The notes: generated by a model from the sequence alone, not told the origin. A stretch of DNA of 64,000 nucleotides from Pseudomonas violetae (GCF_023072615.1 NZ_JAKNRW010000003.1:372001-436000), one strand, 5' to 3'. Counted from the first letter of the stretch, positions 36,885 through 46,489 are shown. Program-made: numbers and translations.

Positions 36885-38717
36885 TCAGTCGATCCCGACG
36901 AATCCGCCCGTCTGGTGCTGCCACAACCGCGCATACAATCCGCCATGGGCGAGCAATTCGGAATGGCTGCCGGTTTCCGCGATCCTGCCGTTTTCCAGCA
37001 CTACCAGGCGGTCCATCCGCGCGATGGTCGAAAGCCGGTGGGCGATGGCGATCACGGTCTTGCCTTGCATCAGGGTTTCGAGGCTTTCCTGGATCGCGGC
37101 CTCGACTTCCGAGTCCAGTGCCGAGGTGGCTTCGTCCATGATCAGGATCGGCGCGTCCTTGAGCAGCACCCGGGCAATGGCGATCCGCTGGCGCTGGCCG
37201 CCGGAGAGTTTCACACCTCGCTCGCCCACATGCGCATCAAACCCGGTACGGCCTTCAGAGTCCGACAGCAGCGGTATGAACTCATCGGCGCGGGCCTTGC
37301 GCACGGCTTCCCAGAGTTCAGCGTCGGTGGCGTCGGGTTTGCCGTAGAGCAGGTTGTCGCGAATCGAACGGTGCAGCAGCGAAGTGTCCTGGGTGATCAT
37401 GCCGATGCGCTCGCGCAGGCTTTCCTGACCGACTTCGGCGATATTCTGGCCGTCGATCAGGATGCGCCCGCCTTGCACGTCATACAGGCGCAACAGCAGG
37501 TTGACCAGGGTCGACTTGCCGGCACCGGAGGGCCCGATCAAACCGATCTTTTCACCCGGCCTGATGGTCAGGTTGAGGTCGCCGATGATCCCGCTCTTCT
37601 TGCCGTAGTGAAAATCGACCTGTTCGAAACGCACCTCGCCACGAGGCACTGTTAGCGGTTTGGCCTGATCGCGGTCGGTCACGCTGACCGGTTGCGCGAT
37701 GGTCTGCAAACCGTCCTGGACCATGCCGATGTTTTCAAAGATGCCGTTGACCACCCACATGATCCAGCCGGACATGTTGACGATGCGAATCACCAGGCCG
37801 GTCGCGAGGGCAATGGCGCCAACCGAGATCAGCGACTGGGTCCACAGCCATAGCGCCAGGCCGGTGGTGCTGACGATCAGCAGGCCGTTCAAGCTGGTGA
37901 TCACCACGTCCATGCTGGTGACGACGCGGCCGGCCAACTGGGCCTTTACCGTTTGTTCCTCGATGGCCTCCTTGGCGTATTGCTGTTCGAAGTTGGTGTG
38001 GGCAAACAGCTTCAGCGTGGTGATGTTGGTATAGCCGTCAACGATCCGCCCCATGAGTTTGGAGCGGGCATCAGAGGACACCACCGAGCGTTCCTTGACC
38101 CGTGGGACGAAATAGCAGAGCGCGCCAATGTACGCCGCGATCCACGTCAGCAAGGGCATCATCAGGCGCCAGTCGGCTTCGGCGAACAGCACCAGCGAAC
38201 TGATCGCATAGATCAGGACATGCCACAGCGCATCCACCGCTTGCACGGCGGAATCGCGCAGGGAGTTGCCAGTCTGCATGATGCGTTGGGCGATGCGGCC
38301 AGCGAAGTCATTCTGGAAGAAATTAAGGCTTTGTTTGAGCACGTAGCTATGGTTCTGCCAGCGGATCAGGCTGGTCATGCCGGGGCTGAGTGTCTGGTGC
38401 ACCAGCAGGTCATGCAAGCCGACAAAAATCGGCCGAAAGACCAGAGCGACCACCGCCATCCAGGCCAGTTCGATGCCATGCTCCTGAAAAAAATTGACGT
38501 TGGGTGTGCCCTGGGTCAGATCGATGATGCGGCTCAGATAACTGAACAGAGCCACTTCGATCAGCGCACCGATCAGGCCGACAACCAGCAGGGCGGCGAA
38601 ACTCGGCCAAACCTGCTTGAGGTAATAGGTGTAGAAGGGGAGAACCCGATCTGGCGGTGCCGCCGTAGGTGCATCACGGAAAATGTCGATCAGTTGTTCA
38701 AAACGGCGATAAAGCAT
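36885..38717 (-). CDS. ABC transporter with fused permease and ATPase
   Basis: 610 residues. An N-terminal domain of six membrane helices (about residues 35-320) is followed by one nucleotide-binding domain with Walker A GPSGAGKST, signature LSGGQRQ, Walker B ILIMDEATSALD and the H-loop AIAHRLSTIA. This is an MsbA/multidrug-type exporter half that works as a homodimer. The substrate is unknown; a lipid or drug is possible. The start at 38717 gives MLYRRFEQLIDIF; residues upstream in frame are not conserved. Confidence 0.9.
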   Translation of the reverse strand: MLYRRFEQLIDIFRDAPTAAPPDRVLPFYTYYLKQVWPSFAALLVVGLIGALIEVALFSYLSRIIDLTQGTPNVNFFQEHGIELAWMAVVALVFRPIFVGLHDLLVHQTLSPGMTSLIRWQNHSYVLKQSLNFFQNDFAGRIAQRIMQTGNSLRDSAVQAVDALWHVLIYAISSLVLFAEADWRLMMPLLTWIAAYIGALCYFVPRVKERSVVSSDARSKLMGRIVDGYTNITTLKLFAHTNFEQQYAKEAIEEQTVKAQLAGRVVTSMDVVITSLNGLLIVSTTGLALWLWTQSLISVGAIALATGLVIRIVNMSGWIMWVVNGIFENIGMVQDGLQTIAQPVSVTDRDQAKPLTVPRGEVRFEQVDFHYGKKSGIIGDLNLTIRPGEKIGLIGPSGAGKSTLVNLLLRLYDVQGGRILIDGQNIAEVGQESLRERIGMITQDTSLLHRSIRDNLLYGKPDATDAELWEAVRKARADEFIPLLSDSEGRTGFDAHVGERGVKLSGGQRQRIAIARVLLKDAPILIMDEATSALDSEVEAAIQESLETLMQGKTVIAIAHRLSTIARMDRLVVLENGRIAETGSHSELLAHGGLYARLWQHQTGGFVGID

Positions 38718-38799
38718 CGGCTCTCCGCCCGCGCACGGGCTCTCCTTTGACAATGCGAACGGCGCCGTCACAGGCGCCGCTCGGTACTGGCCGTGCAGC

Positions 38800-39357
38800 T
38801 TAGTCGATGCGTTTGGCCGACTTGATGAACACAGGATCCGCCGGCACATCTTTCATGCCGCCGCGCATGGTAGTCGGTGAGTTGACGATGATGTCGACCA
38901 CGTCCATGCCCTTGACGACTTTGCCGAACACCGCATAGCCGTCGCCCTGGTCGAGGAAATCGTTATCCTTGACGTTGATGAAGAACTGGCTGGTGGCCGA
39001 ATCCGGCGCCGAAGTGCGGGCCATGGACAAGGTGCCACGTACGTTGACCAGGCCGTTCTTGTGCTCGTTCTTGATCGCCGCCTTGGTGTCTTTTTGTTGC
39101 ATCTGTTGAGTGAAGCCGCCGCCCTGGACCATGAAGCCAGGGATCACGCGGTGGAAGATCGTGTTGTTGTAGAAGCCGCTGTCTACGTACTCAAGAAAGT
39201 TCTTGGTACTGATCGGCGCTTTGACTGGGTCCAGTTCGATTTCGATCTGGCCATTGGTGGTTTCCAGCAGCACGTGCGGCGCCTTGGCGGGTGTGGCGGC
39301 CATCAGGTTGGCGGCAAACAGAACGGTGCCAGCGGCGAGGGCGATTTTTTTCAGCAT
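38800..39357 (-). CDS. ppiA: Periplasmic peptidyl-prolyl cis-trans isomerase (cyclophilin)
   Basis: 185 residues. The signal peptide ends near [10 protein letters not shown]. The cyclophilin core has [15 protein letters not shown], the catalytic Arg of [21 protein letters not shown] and [16 protein letters not shown]. It speeds proline isomerisation during protein folding in the periplasm. Its start overlaps the end of the upstream hydrolase gene by seven bases, so translation is likely coupled. Confidence 0.93.
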   Translation of the reverse strand: MLKKIALAAGTVLFAANLMAATPAKAPHVLLETTNGQIEIELDPVKAPISTKNFLEYVDSGFYNNTIFHRVIPGFMVQGGGFTQQMQQKDTKAAIKNEHKNGLVNVRGTLSMARTSAPDSATSQFFINVKDNDFLDQGDGYAVFGKVVKGMDVVDIIVNSPTTMRGGMKDVPADPVFIKSAKRID

Positions 39358-40166
39358 GGGTCAGTGATCCTGAGTGTGGTGGTGTCGACTGCGGTGAGAA
39401 ACTCGAGCAGGGTTTTGTTGAAATGTTCGGGCTGATCAAGCGGGGTGGCGTGGCGCGAATCGGCAATCACTACCAGCCGCGCATCAGGCAGCAGTTTTAC
39501 ATAGTTTTCTTTAAGGGCGACCGGGGTGTAGTCACGGTCTGCGCTGATGATCAGGGTTGGACAGGAGACCCTGGAAAGTCGTTCCTGAACGCCCCAGCCG
39601 ACTATGGCATCGAAGCTGGCGAGATACGCATGTTTGTCGTTTTTTGCCCAGCGCTGCGCCATCTTCTGACGAAGGTCGGCCTGCTCCGGCTTGGGAAACA
39701 GTTTGGCGCCCAGGGCTTTGCCGATGGTGCCCAGGGTTAACGCGCGCATCATGCTCCAGCGCTTGAACCACTGCCAGTAATCATCGCGGCTGCGCAGTTT
39801 GACCTCGGGTGCACTGTTAACGATACAAAGGCTTTTGAGCAACTGCGGCTGATCCACGGCCAGTTGGAAACCGATCATGCCGCCCATCGACAGGCCCACA
39901 TAATGCACGGCGCCAACATTCAAATGCTCGATCAGGGCGATCAGATCGGCGCTGAACCCGGTAATGCTATAGCGCTCGCGGGGTTTGTCGGAACGCCCGT
40001 GGCCGCGGATATCCGGGACAATCACCCGGTAGCGGGCTGATAGCGCCGGGATCTGCATCTCCCAGTCCAGGGTGCTGGAGCCGAGGCCATGGACCAGCAG
40101 CAACGGGGTGCCACGGCCATATTCCTCATAGTGCAGGTTGCAACCTTCATGTTCAAAATAGGCCAT
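39351..40166 (-). CDS. Alpha/beta hydrolase
   Basis: 271 residues of a single alpha/beta hydrolase fold. The oxyanion region is [12 protein letters not shown], the nucleophile elbow is GLSMGG, the acid is in SADRDYTP and the histidine in [15 protein letters not shown]. It is a cytoplasmic esterase or lactonase type enzyme with unknown substrate. It follows a LysR gene by 14 bp and overlaps ppiA by seven, so LysR-hydrolase-ppiA may be one transcript. Confidence 0.88.
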   Translation of the reverse strand: MAYFEHEGCNLHYEEYGRGTPLLLVHGLGSSTLDWEMQIPALSARYRVIVPDIRGHGRSDKPRERYSITGFSADLIALIEHLNVGAVHYVGLSMGGMIGFQLAVDQPQLLKSLCIVNSAPEVKLRSRDDYWQWFKRWSMMRALTLGTIGKALGAKLFPKPEQADLRQKMAQRWAKNDKHAYLASFDAIVGWGVQERLSRVSCPTLIISADRDYTPVALKENYVKLLPDARLVVIADSRHATPLDQPEHFNKTLLEFLTAVDTTTLRITDPC

Positions 40167-40180
40167 GCAGTCACTCCATG

Positions 40181-41104
40181 TCAGGCTTGTTCTGGGGCCG
40201 CAAACGGCGCATCCAGCGGCGCGGTGTCGAAGGTGCGCAGCAGGTCGATGAGGATCTGCGTCGCCGGGCCCAGGGGTTTGTCCTTGTTCGAATACAGGTA
40301 GAAGCTCGGATTACGACTACCGCCCTGATCCAAAGGTAGCAGCTTGAGCGAACCTTCCTTCAATTCGCGTTCGATCATGTGCCGGGGCAACCAGGCAAAG
40401 CCCAGGCCGCTGCTGACAAAAGTCGCTGCGGTGGCCAGGCTGCCTACAGTCCAGCGCTGTTCGGCACCCAGCCAGCCGACATCCCGGGGTTGCTGGCGAC
40501 CGGAGTCGCGAATCACCACCTGCATCTGGCTTTCCAGGTCCTGAAAGCTCAATTCACGGTTCAGGCGATGCAGTGGATGATCGGGGTGGGCCACGGCGAC
40601 AAATTCGACGTCGCTCAATTCCGCGCCCAGGTAGCCTGGAATGCTAAATCCGGTGATTGCCAGGTCGGCAACCCCTTCCAGCAACACTTCCTCGACGCCG
40701 GACAGCACTTCTTCGCGCAGCCGCACCCGACAGCCGCGACTTTGCGGCATGAATGCGGTCAGGGCTCGCACCAGGCGTGCGCTCGGGTAGGCGGCATCGA
40801 CCACCAGGCGCACTTCGGCTTCCCAACCCTGTTCCATATGGTGAGCCAAGTCTTCGAGCTGACTCGCCTGTTTCACCAACTGCCGGGAGCGGCGCAGCAG
40901 CACCCCGCCGGCTTCTGTCAGCACGGCCTTGCGGCCATCGATACGCAGCAGTGGTACGCCGAGTTGGTCCTGCATACGCGCTACGGTGTAGCTGACAGAC
41001 GATTGCGAGCGATGCAGCGCTTCGGCGGCCTGGGCGAAACCGCCGTGATCGACCACGGCCTGCAACGTTCGCCATTGATCAAGGGTCACGCGGGGCGCTT
41101 TCAT
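40181..41104 (-). CDS. LysR-family transcriptional regulator
   Basis: 307 residues. The winged HTH is near residues 8-65 (TLQAVVDHGGFAQAAEALHR, then SQSSVSYTVARMQ) and an effector domain follows. It lies 14 bp before the hydrolase gene and diverges across only 49 bp from a small secreted-protein gene. The target genes are not certain. The azoreductase gene 620 bp away is another candidate, since such pairs are known. Confidence 0.92.
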   Translation of the reverse strand: MKAPRVTLDQWRTLQAVVDHGGFAQAAEALHRSQSSVSYTVARMQDQLGVPLLRIDGRKAVLTEAGGVLLRRSRQLVKQASQLEDLAHHMEQGWEAEVRLVVDAAYPSARLVRALTAFMPQSRGCRVRLREEVLSGVEEVLLEGVADLAITGFSIPGYLGAELSDVEFVAVAHPDHPLHRLNRELSFQDLESQMQVVIRDSGRQQPRDVGWLGAEQRWTVGSLATAATFVSSGLGFAWLPRHMIERELKEGSLKLLPLDQGGSRNPSFYLYSNKDKPLGPATQILIDLLRTFDTAPLDAPFAAPEQA

Positions 41105-41153
41105 GTTGAGCTCCTCTTGTCCTAAGCTGGCAGCACTTATTGGAGACTGCCGA

Positions 41154-41468
41154 ATGAAAAAATTCTGTTATCTGGTGCTGGCGATGTTGCCATTGACTGC
41201 CTTTGCCTATCCGATCGACGTCACCAAGCAGCTCAATGGCATGAGCATCGACTACAACGCTTCCGACACGGATAGCGACATTGCCTCCATCCAGGTCAAC
41301 AACTACGGCACTGTCGATGCAACCTGCAAGGTGGTCTTCACTAACGGCCCTGAAGCGCCGCGCACTCGCAAGATCGAGGTACCCGCCGGGAAACACAGCT
41401 TCGCCACCGCCAAGTTCACCCGTACCATTATCAAGATGCGCATCCAGCTGACTTGCTCTCCGAAATAA
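41154..41468 (+). CDS. Small secreted protein, conserved in Pseudomonas
   Basis: 104 residues. The signal peptide is MKKFCYLVLAMLPLTAFA with cleavage before YPIDV. The mature part is about 85 residues, beta-rich, with two cysteines (DATCKVVF and QLTCSPK) that could form a disulfide. Relatives are sometimes mislabelled 3-phosphoglycerate kinase, but no kinase motif is present. The function is unknown. A TGGAGA site precedes the ATG. Confidence 0.8.
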   Translation: MKKFCYLVLAMLPLTAFAYPIDVTKQLNGMSIDYNASDTDSDIASIQVNNYGTVDATCKVVFTNGPEAPRTRKIEVPAGKHSFATAKFTRTIIKMRIQLTCSPK

Positions 41469-41490
41469 CTTCAGGATGATGAGGAAGACT

Positions 41491-41582
41491 CTGTGGGAGC
41501 GAGCCTGCTCGCGATAACGGTGTGCTCGTGTCCAACAATGCGGACTGACCGACCGCTATCGCGAACTGACTCACTCCTACAG
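41491..41582. repeat. REP doublet, decayed right copy
   Basis: The left copy CTGTGGGAGCGAGCCTGCTC (41491) is intact. The right copy (CTATCGCGAACTGACTCACT, 41555-41582) has several mismatches, so this is an older, degenerate element. Confidence 0.75.
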
Positions 41583-41723
41583 GTGCGAGCTCAAGCTGTA
41601 TGCTGAGTTTATAAACGAATTTATCGATGGGTTGTAGCAGTTATTTGCGCTTTTTAATCGATATGGCTCTGTTTAACCTTCACTCCATCGTCTTACAGCA
41701 TTCTCAGATGGAGCCTACAACCT

Positions 41724-42323
41724 ATGTCACGCGTCCTGATCATCGAAAGCAGTGCCCGCCAGCAAGATTCGGTTTCCCGTCAACTGACCCAAACCTTCAT
41801 CAGCCAGTGGAAAGCCGCGCACCCGGCCGACCAGATCACCGTCCGTGACCTCGCTGCGAATCCGGTGCCACACCTGGACAGCACGCTACTGGGTGGCTGG
41901 ATGAAACCGGCGGATCAGCGCAATGACAGCGAACAGGCCTCGTTGGAACGCTCCAACCAGTTGACAGACGAGTTGTTGGCCGCCGATGTCCTGGTGATGG
42001 CCGCGCCGATGTATAACTTCGCCATTCCTAGCACCCTGAAAGCCTGGCTGGACCATGTGTTGCGTGCCGGCATGACGTTCAAATACACCGAAACCGGCCC
42101 GCAAGGTCTGCTCAGCGGCAAGCGCGCCTACGTGCTGACCGCACGCGGCGGGATCTATGCCGGCGGCCCGGCGGATCATCAGGAACCGTACCTGCGCCAG
42201 GTGATGGGGTTCATCGGCATCAACGATGTGACTTTCATCCATGCCGAAGGCATGAACCTGGGTGGGGACTTCCAGGAGAAGGGCCTGAATCAGGCAAAAG
42301 CCAAGCTGGCCCAGGTTGCTTGA
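41724..42323 (+). CDS. azoR: FMN-dependent NADH-azoreductase
   Basis: 199 residues of the flavodoxin-like AzoR family. The phosphate-binding start is VLIIESSARQQDSVSRQLT, followed by MAAPMYNFAIPSTLKAWLDHVLRAGMTFKYTETGPQGLL. It reduces azo dyes and quinones with NADH using FMN, probably for quinone detoxification. It is followed by a Rho-independent terminator at 42433. Confidence 0.92.
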   Translation: MSRVLIIESSARQQDSVSRQLTQTFISQWKAAHPADQITVRDLAANPVPHLDSTLLGGWMKPADQRNDSEQASLERSNQLTDELLAADVLVMAAPMYNFAIPSTLKAWLDHVLRAGMTFKYTETGPQGLLSGKRAYVLTARGGIYAGGPADHQEPYLRQVMGFIGINDVTFIHAEGMNLGGDFQEKGLNQAKAKLAQVA

Positions 42324-42432
42324 TATGTTAATCGTCAGATAATCGCTGGATGTTCTAGTGACCTGGCGTGACCCCTTCAAGGTTTTTACGCGCATCGAAC
42401 CTCCCTTTGCACTTGTGCTCCTGAGTGCTGCC

Positions 42433-42470
42433 GCCCGATTGAACGCTTTAGCGAGATCGGGCTTTTTTTT
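42433..42470 (+). terminator. Rho-independent terminator
   Basis: GCCCGAT (42433-42439) pairs with ATCGGGC (42456-42462), followed by eight T. It stands 110 bp after the azoR stop, so azoR has a long 3' end, or a small RNA ends here. Confidence 0.8.
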
Positions 42471-42490
42471 GCCTATGGTTTTTTTGACCC

Positions 42491-42558
42491 TGTACATATC
42501 CATTCCTGCGTAAGGGCGGAACCAATATCAGCCCTCACCCAAACAATGGATATGTACA
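42491..42558. repeat. 68-bp element with perfect 14-bp terminal inverted repeats
   Basis: The ends TGTACATATCCATT (42491-42504) and AATGGATATGTACA (42545-42558) are exact complements. The 40-base inside has a second short pair, AGGGC/GCCCT. It encodes nothing. It could be a non-autonomous mobile repeat or an operator/RNA hairpin upstream of the permease gene at 42623. No clear target-site duplication is visible. Confidence 0.7.
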
Positions 42559-42622
42559 AAATTCAAACTGCGATAACCCAAAAAAACCGTTATCGTCGCC
42601 GCCATTCAAAACGAGGCGACCC

Positions 42623-43489
42623 ATGGGCTATCTACTTTTCGTGACGTTGATCCAGGCGTTTTCCTTCAGCCTGATCGGCGAATACCTCGCCGGGCATGTC
42701 GACAGCTACTTCGCAGTGCTGGTACGCGTAGTGCTGGCAGGATTGGTGTTCATCCCCCTGACACGCTGGCGCTCGGTAGAGCCGGCGTTCATGCGTGGGA
42801 TGCTGCTGATCGGGGCACTGCAGTTCGGCGTGACCTACGTCTGCCTGTACCTGAGCTTCAGGGTACTGACCGTGCCTGAAGTGCTGCTGTTCACCATCCT
42901 CACGCCGCTGCACGTAACCCTGATTGAAGACGCGCTGAACCGCCGCTTCAACCCCTGGGCCCTGGTCGCTGCACTGGTAGCTGTGCTGGGCGCCGCCGTG
43001 ATTCGTTATGACCGGATCAACCCGGACTTCTTCATGGGCTTCCTGTTGCTGCAGCTGGCGAACTTCACCTTCGCCGCCGGGCAGGTGCTCTACAAACATC
43101 TGGTGGCTAAACACCCAAGCGATCTGCCGCACTATCGGCGTTTCGGTTACTTCTACCTGGGCGGGTTCGCCGTGGCACTCCCCGCATTCCTGCTGTTCGG
43201 CAAAGCCGACTTCCTGCCCGAGGCGCCGCTGCAATGGGGTGTACTGGTATTCCTCGGCCTGGTCTCGACCGCGCTCGGGTTGTACTGGTGGAACAAGGGG
43301 GCGTGCATGGTCAACGGCGGGACGCTGGCGGTGATGAACAACCTGCACGTGCCAGTGGGGTTGTTGCTCAATCTGCTGATTTGGAACCAGCATGAAGAAC
43401 TGGGACGGCTGCTCTTTGGTGGGATGGTGATCCTGGCGGCGGTGTGGATCAGTCGGTTGGGTATCCGAAGGCCGGCAGTCGCACAGTAA
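42623..43489 (+). CDS. EamA family transporter, YigM/carboxylate-amine type
   Basis: 288 residues and about ten membrane segments with two EamA repeats. Its sequence (SFSLIGEYLAGHVDSYFAVL, ALGLYWWNKGACMVNGGTLA) resembles the YigM group, some of whose members import biotin. Similar proteins are labelled carboxylate/amino acid/amine transporter. The substrate cannot be decided from the sequence. The start at 42623 gives a membrane segment from residue 3. Confidence 0.85.
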   Translation: MGYLLFVTLIQAFSFSLIGEYLAGHVDSYFAVLVRVVLAGLVFIPLTRWRSVEPAFMRGMLLIGALQFGVTYVCLYLSFRVLTVPEVLLFTILTPLHVTLIEDALNRRFNPWALVAALVAVLGAAVIRYDRINPDFFMGFLLLQLANFTFAAGQVLYKHLVAKHPSDLPHYRRFGYFYLGGFAVALPAFLLFGKADFLPEAPLQWGVLVFLGLVSTALGLYWWNKGACMVNGGTLAVMNNLHVPVGLLLNLLIWNQHEELGRLLFGGMVILAAVWISRLGIRRPAVAQ

Positions 43490-43491
43490 AA

Positions 43492-43572
43492 ACTGTGGGC
43501 TTGCTCGCGAATGCAGTGTGTCAGTCGACATTAATGTTCAATGGCACACCGCATTCGCGAGCTCCCACAAGT
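43492..43572. repeat. REP doublet, shortened left copy
   Basis: The left copy lacks a few bases of the GAGCGAGC core (ACTGTGGGCTTGCTCGCGAA). The inverted right copy (CGCATTCGCGAGCTCCCACA) is also shortened. It lies between converging genes. Confidence 0.75.
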
Positions 43573-43583
43573 GAGAGTCGGTA

Positions 43584-44882
43584 TTACATGACGTGTTTTT
43601 GTGGTTCTGGAACCGCACTCGCGCCTAGCACAGCCGGCAACAGACCCGCTCGCAAATCCCCGCCACTGGGTTGCTGATAAAGACTCAAGCCAAACTCCGG
43701 CAGCACCGCGAGCAGGTAATCGAAAATATCCCCCTGAATCCGCTCGTATTCAGCCCACGCCGTGGTGCGGGTGAAGCAGTAAATCTCCAGCGGAATGCCC
43801 TGGGCAGTGGTTTGCATCTGGCGGACCATGCAGGTCATGTTCGGCTGAACCTCCGGATGGCTCTTCAGATACGCCAGGGCATAGGCGCGGAATGTGCCTA
43901 TGTTGGTCATCCGCCGCCGGTTGGCCGCCATCGCCGCGACGTTGCCCTGGGCTTCGTTCCACGCCTTGAGTTCGGCGTGCTTGCGACTGATGTAGTCGGT
44001 CAGCAGATGCACCTGGGACAGCTTCAGCTCTTCGTCATCGCGCAGAAAGCGCACGCCACTGGCGTCGATGTTCAGGCTGCGCTTGATCCGTCGTCCACCA
44101 GACTGCTGCATGCCGCGCCAGTTCTTGAATGACTCGGACATCAGGCGCCAGGTCGGGATCGACACGATGGTCTTGTCGAAATTCTGCACCTTCACGGTGT
44201 GCAGCGTGATGTCGACCACGTCGCCATCGGCGCCGACCTGCGGCATTTCGATCCAGTCGCCGACCCGCAGCATGTCATTGCTGGTCAGTTGCACGCTGGC
44301 GACAAACGACAGCAGGGTGTCCTTGTAGACCAAAAGGATCACCGCCGACATGGCGCCCAGGCCCGACAGCAGCAACAGCGGCGAACGATCAATCAGGGTG
44401 GCTACGATGATGATGGCACCAAACACGTACAACACCATTTTCGTCAGTTGCACGTAGCCTTTGATTGAGCGGGTGCGTGCGTGTTCGGTGCGCGCGTAGA
44501 TGTCCAGCAAGGCGCTGAGCAGGGCGCTGAACGCCAGCAGCAGGAAGAGGATGGTGAAGGCCAGTGCGACGTTACCGAGGAAGACCAAGCTGGTTTTGCT
44601 CAGCTCTGGAACCAGATGCAGGCCGAACTGGATGACCAGCGACGGGGTCATCTGTGCCAGGCGATGGAAGACTTTGTTGTGCCGCAGGTCGTTCATCCAG
44701 TGCATGGCTGGCTGACGCCCGAGGAGTTTGGCGGCGTGCAGGATGAGGTAGCGCGCCACTCGTCCGAGGACCAGGGCAACCACCAGCAACACCACCAGCG
44801 CCAGGCTGGAATGCAGGAGCGGGTGCTGATCTAGGGCACCCCAAAGGTCTTGGACGTTGAGCCAGAGCTGTTTGATATCCAT
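43584..44882 (-). CDS. Mechanosensitive ion channel, YbdG-like (MscS superfamily)
   Basis: 432 residues. Several N-terminal membrane helices precede the pore helix SGLGAMSAVILLVYKDTLLS. Then come the MscS beta domain (VGDWIEMPQVGADGDVVDI) and a long cytoplasmic part with VSIPTWRLMSESFKNW. The layout and the insertion after the beta domain match YbdG (miniconductance) rather than small MscS. It opens on osmotic downshock in the inner membrane. Confidence 0.9.
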   Translation of the reverse strand: MDIKQLWLNVQDLWGALDQHPLLHSSLALVVLLVVALVLGRVARYLILHAAKLLGRQPAMHWMNDLRHNKVFHRLAQMTPSLVIQFGLHLVPELSKTSLVFLGNVALAFTILFLLLAFSALLSALLDIYARTEHARTRSIKGYVQLTKMVLYVFGAIIIVATLIDRSPLLLLSGLGAMSAVILLVYKDTLLSFVASVQLTSNDMLRVGDWIEMPQVGADGDVVDITLHTVKVQNFDKTIVSIPTWRLMSESFKNWRGMQQSGGRRIKRSLNIDASGVRFLRDDEELKLSQVHLLTDYISRKHAELKAWNEAQGNVAAMAANRRRMTNIGTFRAYALAYLKSHPEVQPNMTCMVRQMQTTAQGIPLEIYCFTRTTAWAEYERIQGDIFDYLLAVLPEFGLSLYQQPSGGDLRAGLLPAVLGASAVPEPQKHVM

Positions 44883-45075
44883 AAGCTAAAACGGTTCTTC
44901 TGTAGGACGCGACGGGTCGATTAGAGCATTTAAGACGCTTCGTATTACGTCTTGAGACAAACAAGGCAACAAAAAAGCTGCTGATTAGCGCTGTTTGTAT
45001 AAAGAAACTCGGCCTACGCTCTCGAAACCGGTAACCTATGCAGCTGTTTTTTTGTATTTCTTCGAGGTAGCACCC
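44883..45075. promoter_or_regulatory. Divergent region and likely structured leader of the DEAD-box helicase gene
   Basis: 193 bp without a gene. AAGACG (44932-44937) pairs with CGTCTT (44948-44953), and a GCAGC-TTTTTTT tract lies at about 45040-45052, shortly before the start codon. These features could be a leader hairpin or attenuator. No clear promoter hexamers were identified. Confidence 0.35.
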
Positions 45076-46422
45076 GTGTTTTCCCAATTCGCCCTGCACG
45101 AACGCCTGCTCAAAGCCGTGGCCGAGCTTAAATTTGTCGAGCCAACGCCTGTGCAAGCAGCGGCTATTCCGCTGGCGCTCCAAGGGCGTGACCTGCGGGT
45201 GACTGCGCAAACCGGTAGCGGCAAAACCGCTGCTTTCGTTTTGCCGATCCTCAACCGTCTGATCGGCCCGGCTAAAGTCCGCGTCAGCATCAAGACCCTG
45301 ATCCTGCTGCCGACCCGCGAGCTGGCCCAGCAGACCATCAAGGAAGTCGAGCGCTTCGCCCAGTTCACGTTCATCAAGTCCGGCCTGATCACCGGCGGTG
45401 AAGACTTCAAGGTCCAGGCTGCCATGCTGCGCAAGGTGCCGGACATCCTGATCGGTACGCCGGGGCGGATGATCGAGCAACTGAACGCCGGCAACCTCGA
45501 CCTCAAGGAAGTCGAAGTGCTGGTGCTCGACGAAGCCGACCGCATGCTCGACATGGGCTTTGCCGAGGACGTCCAGCGTCTGGTGCAAGAGTGCACCAAC
45601 CGTCAGCAGACCATGCTGTTCTCCGCGACCACCGGTGGTTCGGGCCTGCGGGAGATGGTCGCCGCGGTGCTGAACAACCCTGAGCACCTGCAACTGAACA
45701 ACGTCAGTGACCTGAACGCGACCACTCGTCAGCAGATCATCACCGCTGACCACAACCAGCACAAAGAGCAAATCGTCAACTGGCTGCTGGCCAACGAGAC
45801 CTACCAGAAGGCCATCGTGTTCACCAACACTCGCGCCATGGCCGACCGGATCTACGGTCGCCTGGTGGCGCAGGACTACAAAGCGTTCGTGTTGCACGGC
45901 GACAAGGACCAGAAAGACCGCAAGCTGGCCATCGACCGCCTGAAGCAGGGCGGCGTGAAGATCCTGGTGGCAACTGACGTTGCAGCTCGCGGCCTTGACG
46001 TCGATGGCCTGGACCTGGTGATCAACTTCGACATGCCACGCAGCGGCGACGAATACGTACACCGTATTGGTCGCACCGGCCGTGCCGGTAACGATGGCCT
46101 GGCGATCTCGTTGATCTGCCACGGCGACTGGAACCTGATGTCGAGCGTCGAGCGCTACCTCAAGCAGAGCTTCGAGCGCCGTACCATCAAGGAAGTTAAA
46201 GGCACCTACGGCGGACCGAAGAAGGTCAAGGCTTCGGGCAAGGCTGTTGGCGTGAAGAAGAAAAAGGTCGACGCCAAAGGCGACAAGAAGAAAACCGGCG
46301 CCAAGGCGCCGACCAAGCGCAAAATCGCCAACCGTCCGAAGACCGACGCCCTGTCGCTGGTCAGCAAGGACGGCATGGCCCCGCTCAAGCGCCGCAAGCC
46401 GCAAGCGCCGGCCACTGAATAA
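45076..46422 (+). CDS. DEAD-box ATP-dependent RNA helicase
   Basis: 448 residues. The Q motif is FVEPTPVQAAAIPLALQGRD, motif I AQTGSGKTAAF, motif II VLDEADRMLDMGF, motif III FSATTGGSG and motif VI HRIGRTGRAG. A lysine-rich tail (about residues 380-448, KKKKVDAKGDKKKTGAKA) should bind RNA. It belongs to the SrmB/RhlE-like group used in ribosome assembly and RNA turnover in the cold. The GTG at 45076 (MFSQFALHERLLKA) is preceded by GAGG. The in-frame codons before it are non-conserved. Confidence 0.92.
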   Translation: MFSQFALHERLLKAVAELKFVEPTPVQAAAIPLALQGRDLRVTAQTGSGKTAAFVLPILNRLIGPAKVRVSIKTLILLPTRELAQQTIKEVERFAQFTFIKSGLITGGEDFKVQAAMLRKVPDILIGTPGRMIEQLNAGNLDLKEVEVLVLDEADRMLDMGFAEDVQRLVQECTNRQQTMLFSATTGGSGLREMVAAVLNNPEHLQLNNVSDLNATTRQQIITADHNQHKEQIVNWLLANETYQKAIVFTNTRAMADRIYGRLVAQDYKAFVLHGDKDQKDRKLAIDRLKQGGVKILVATDVAARGLDVDGLDLVINFDMPRSGDEYVHRIGRTGRAGNDGLAISLICHGDWNLMSSVERYLKQSFERRTIKEVKGTYGGPKKVKASGKAVGVKKKKVDAKGDKKKTGAKAPTKRKIANRPKTDALSLVSKDGMAPLKRRKPQAPATE

Positions 46423-46440
46423 GCGGTAAAAGCGATGCAT

Positions 46441-46470
46441 AAAAAACCCGGACCAGTGTCCGGGTTTTTT
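46441..46470. terminator. Bidirectional Rho-independent terminator
   Basis: AAAAAACCCGGAC and GTCCGGGTTTTTT form a perfect 13-bp stem with a CAGT loop. It serves the helicase gene on the plus strand and can also serve the small gene converging on it. Confidence 0.9.
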
Positions 46471-46489
46471 ACGTCTTCTGATCTTGTTG

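Noticed and set aside
44572-46440. 622-codon open frame on the minus strand
   Set aside because: Covers the DEAD-box helicase gene and part of the channel gene in antisense; Leu/His/Asp-rich shadow of a high-GC gene.
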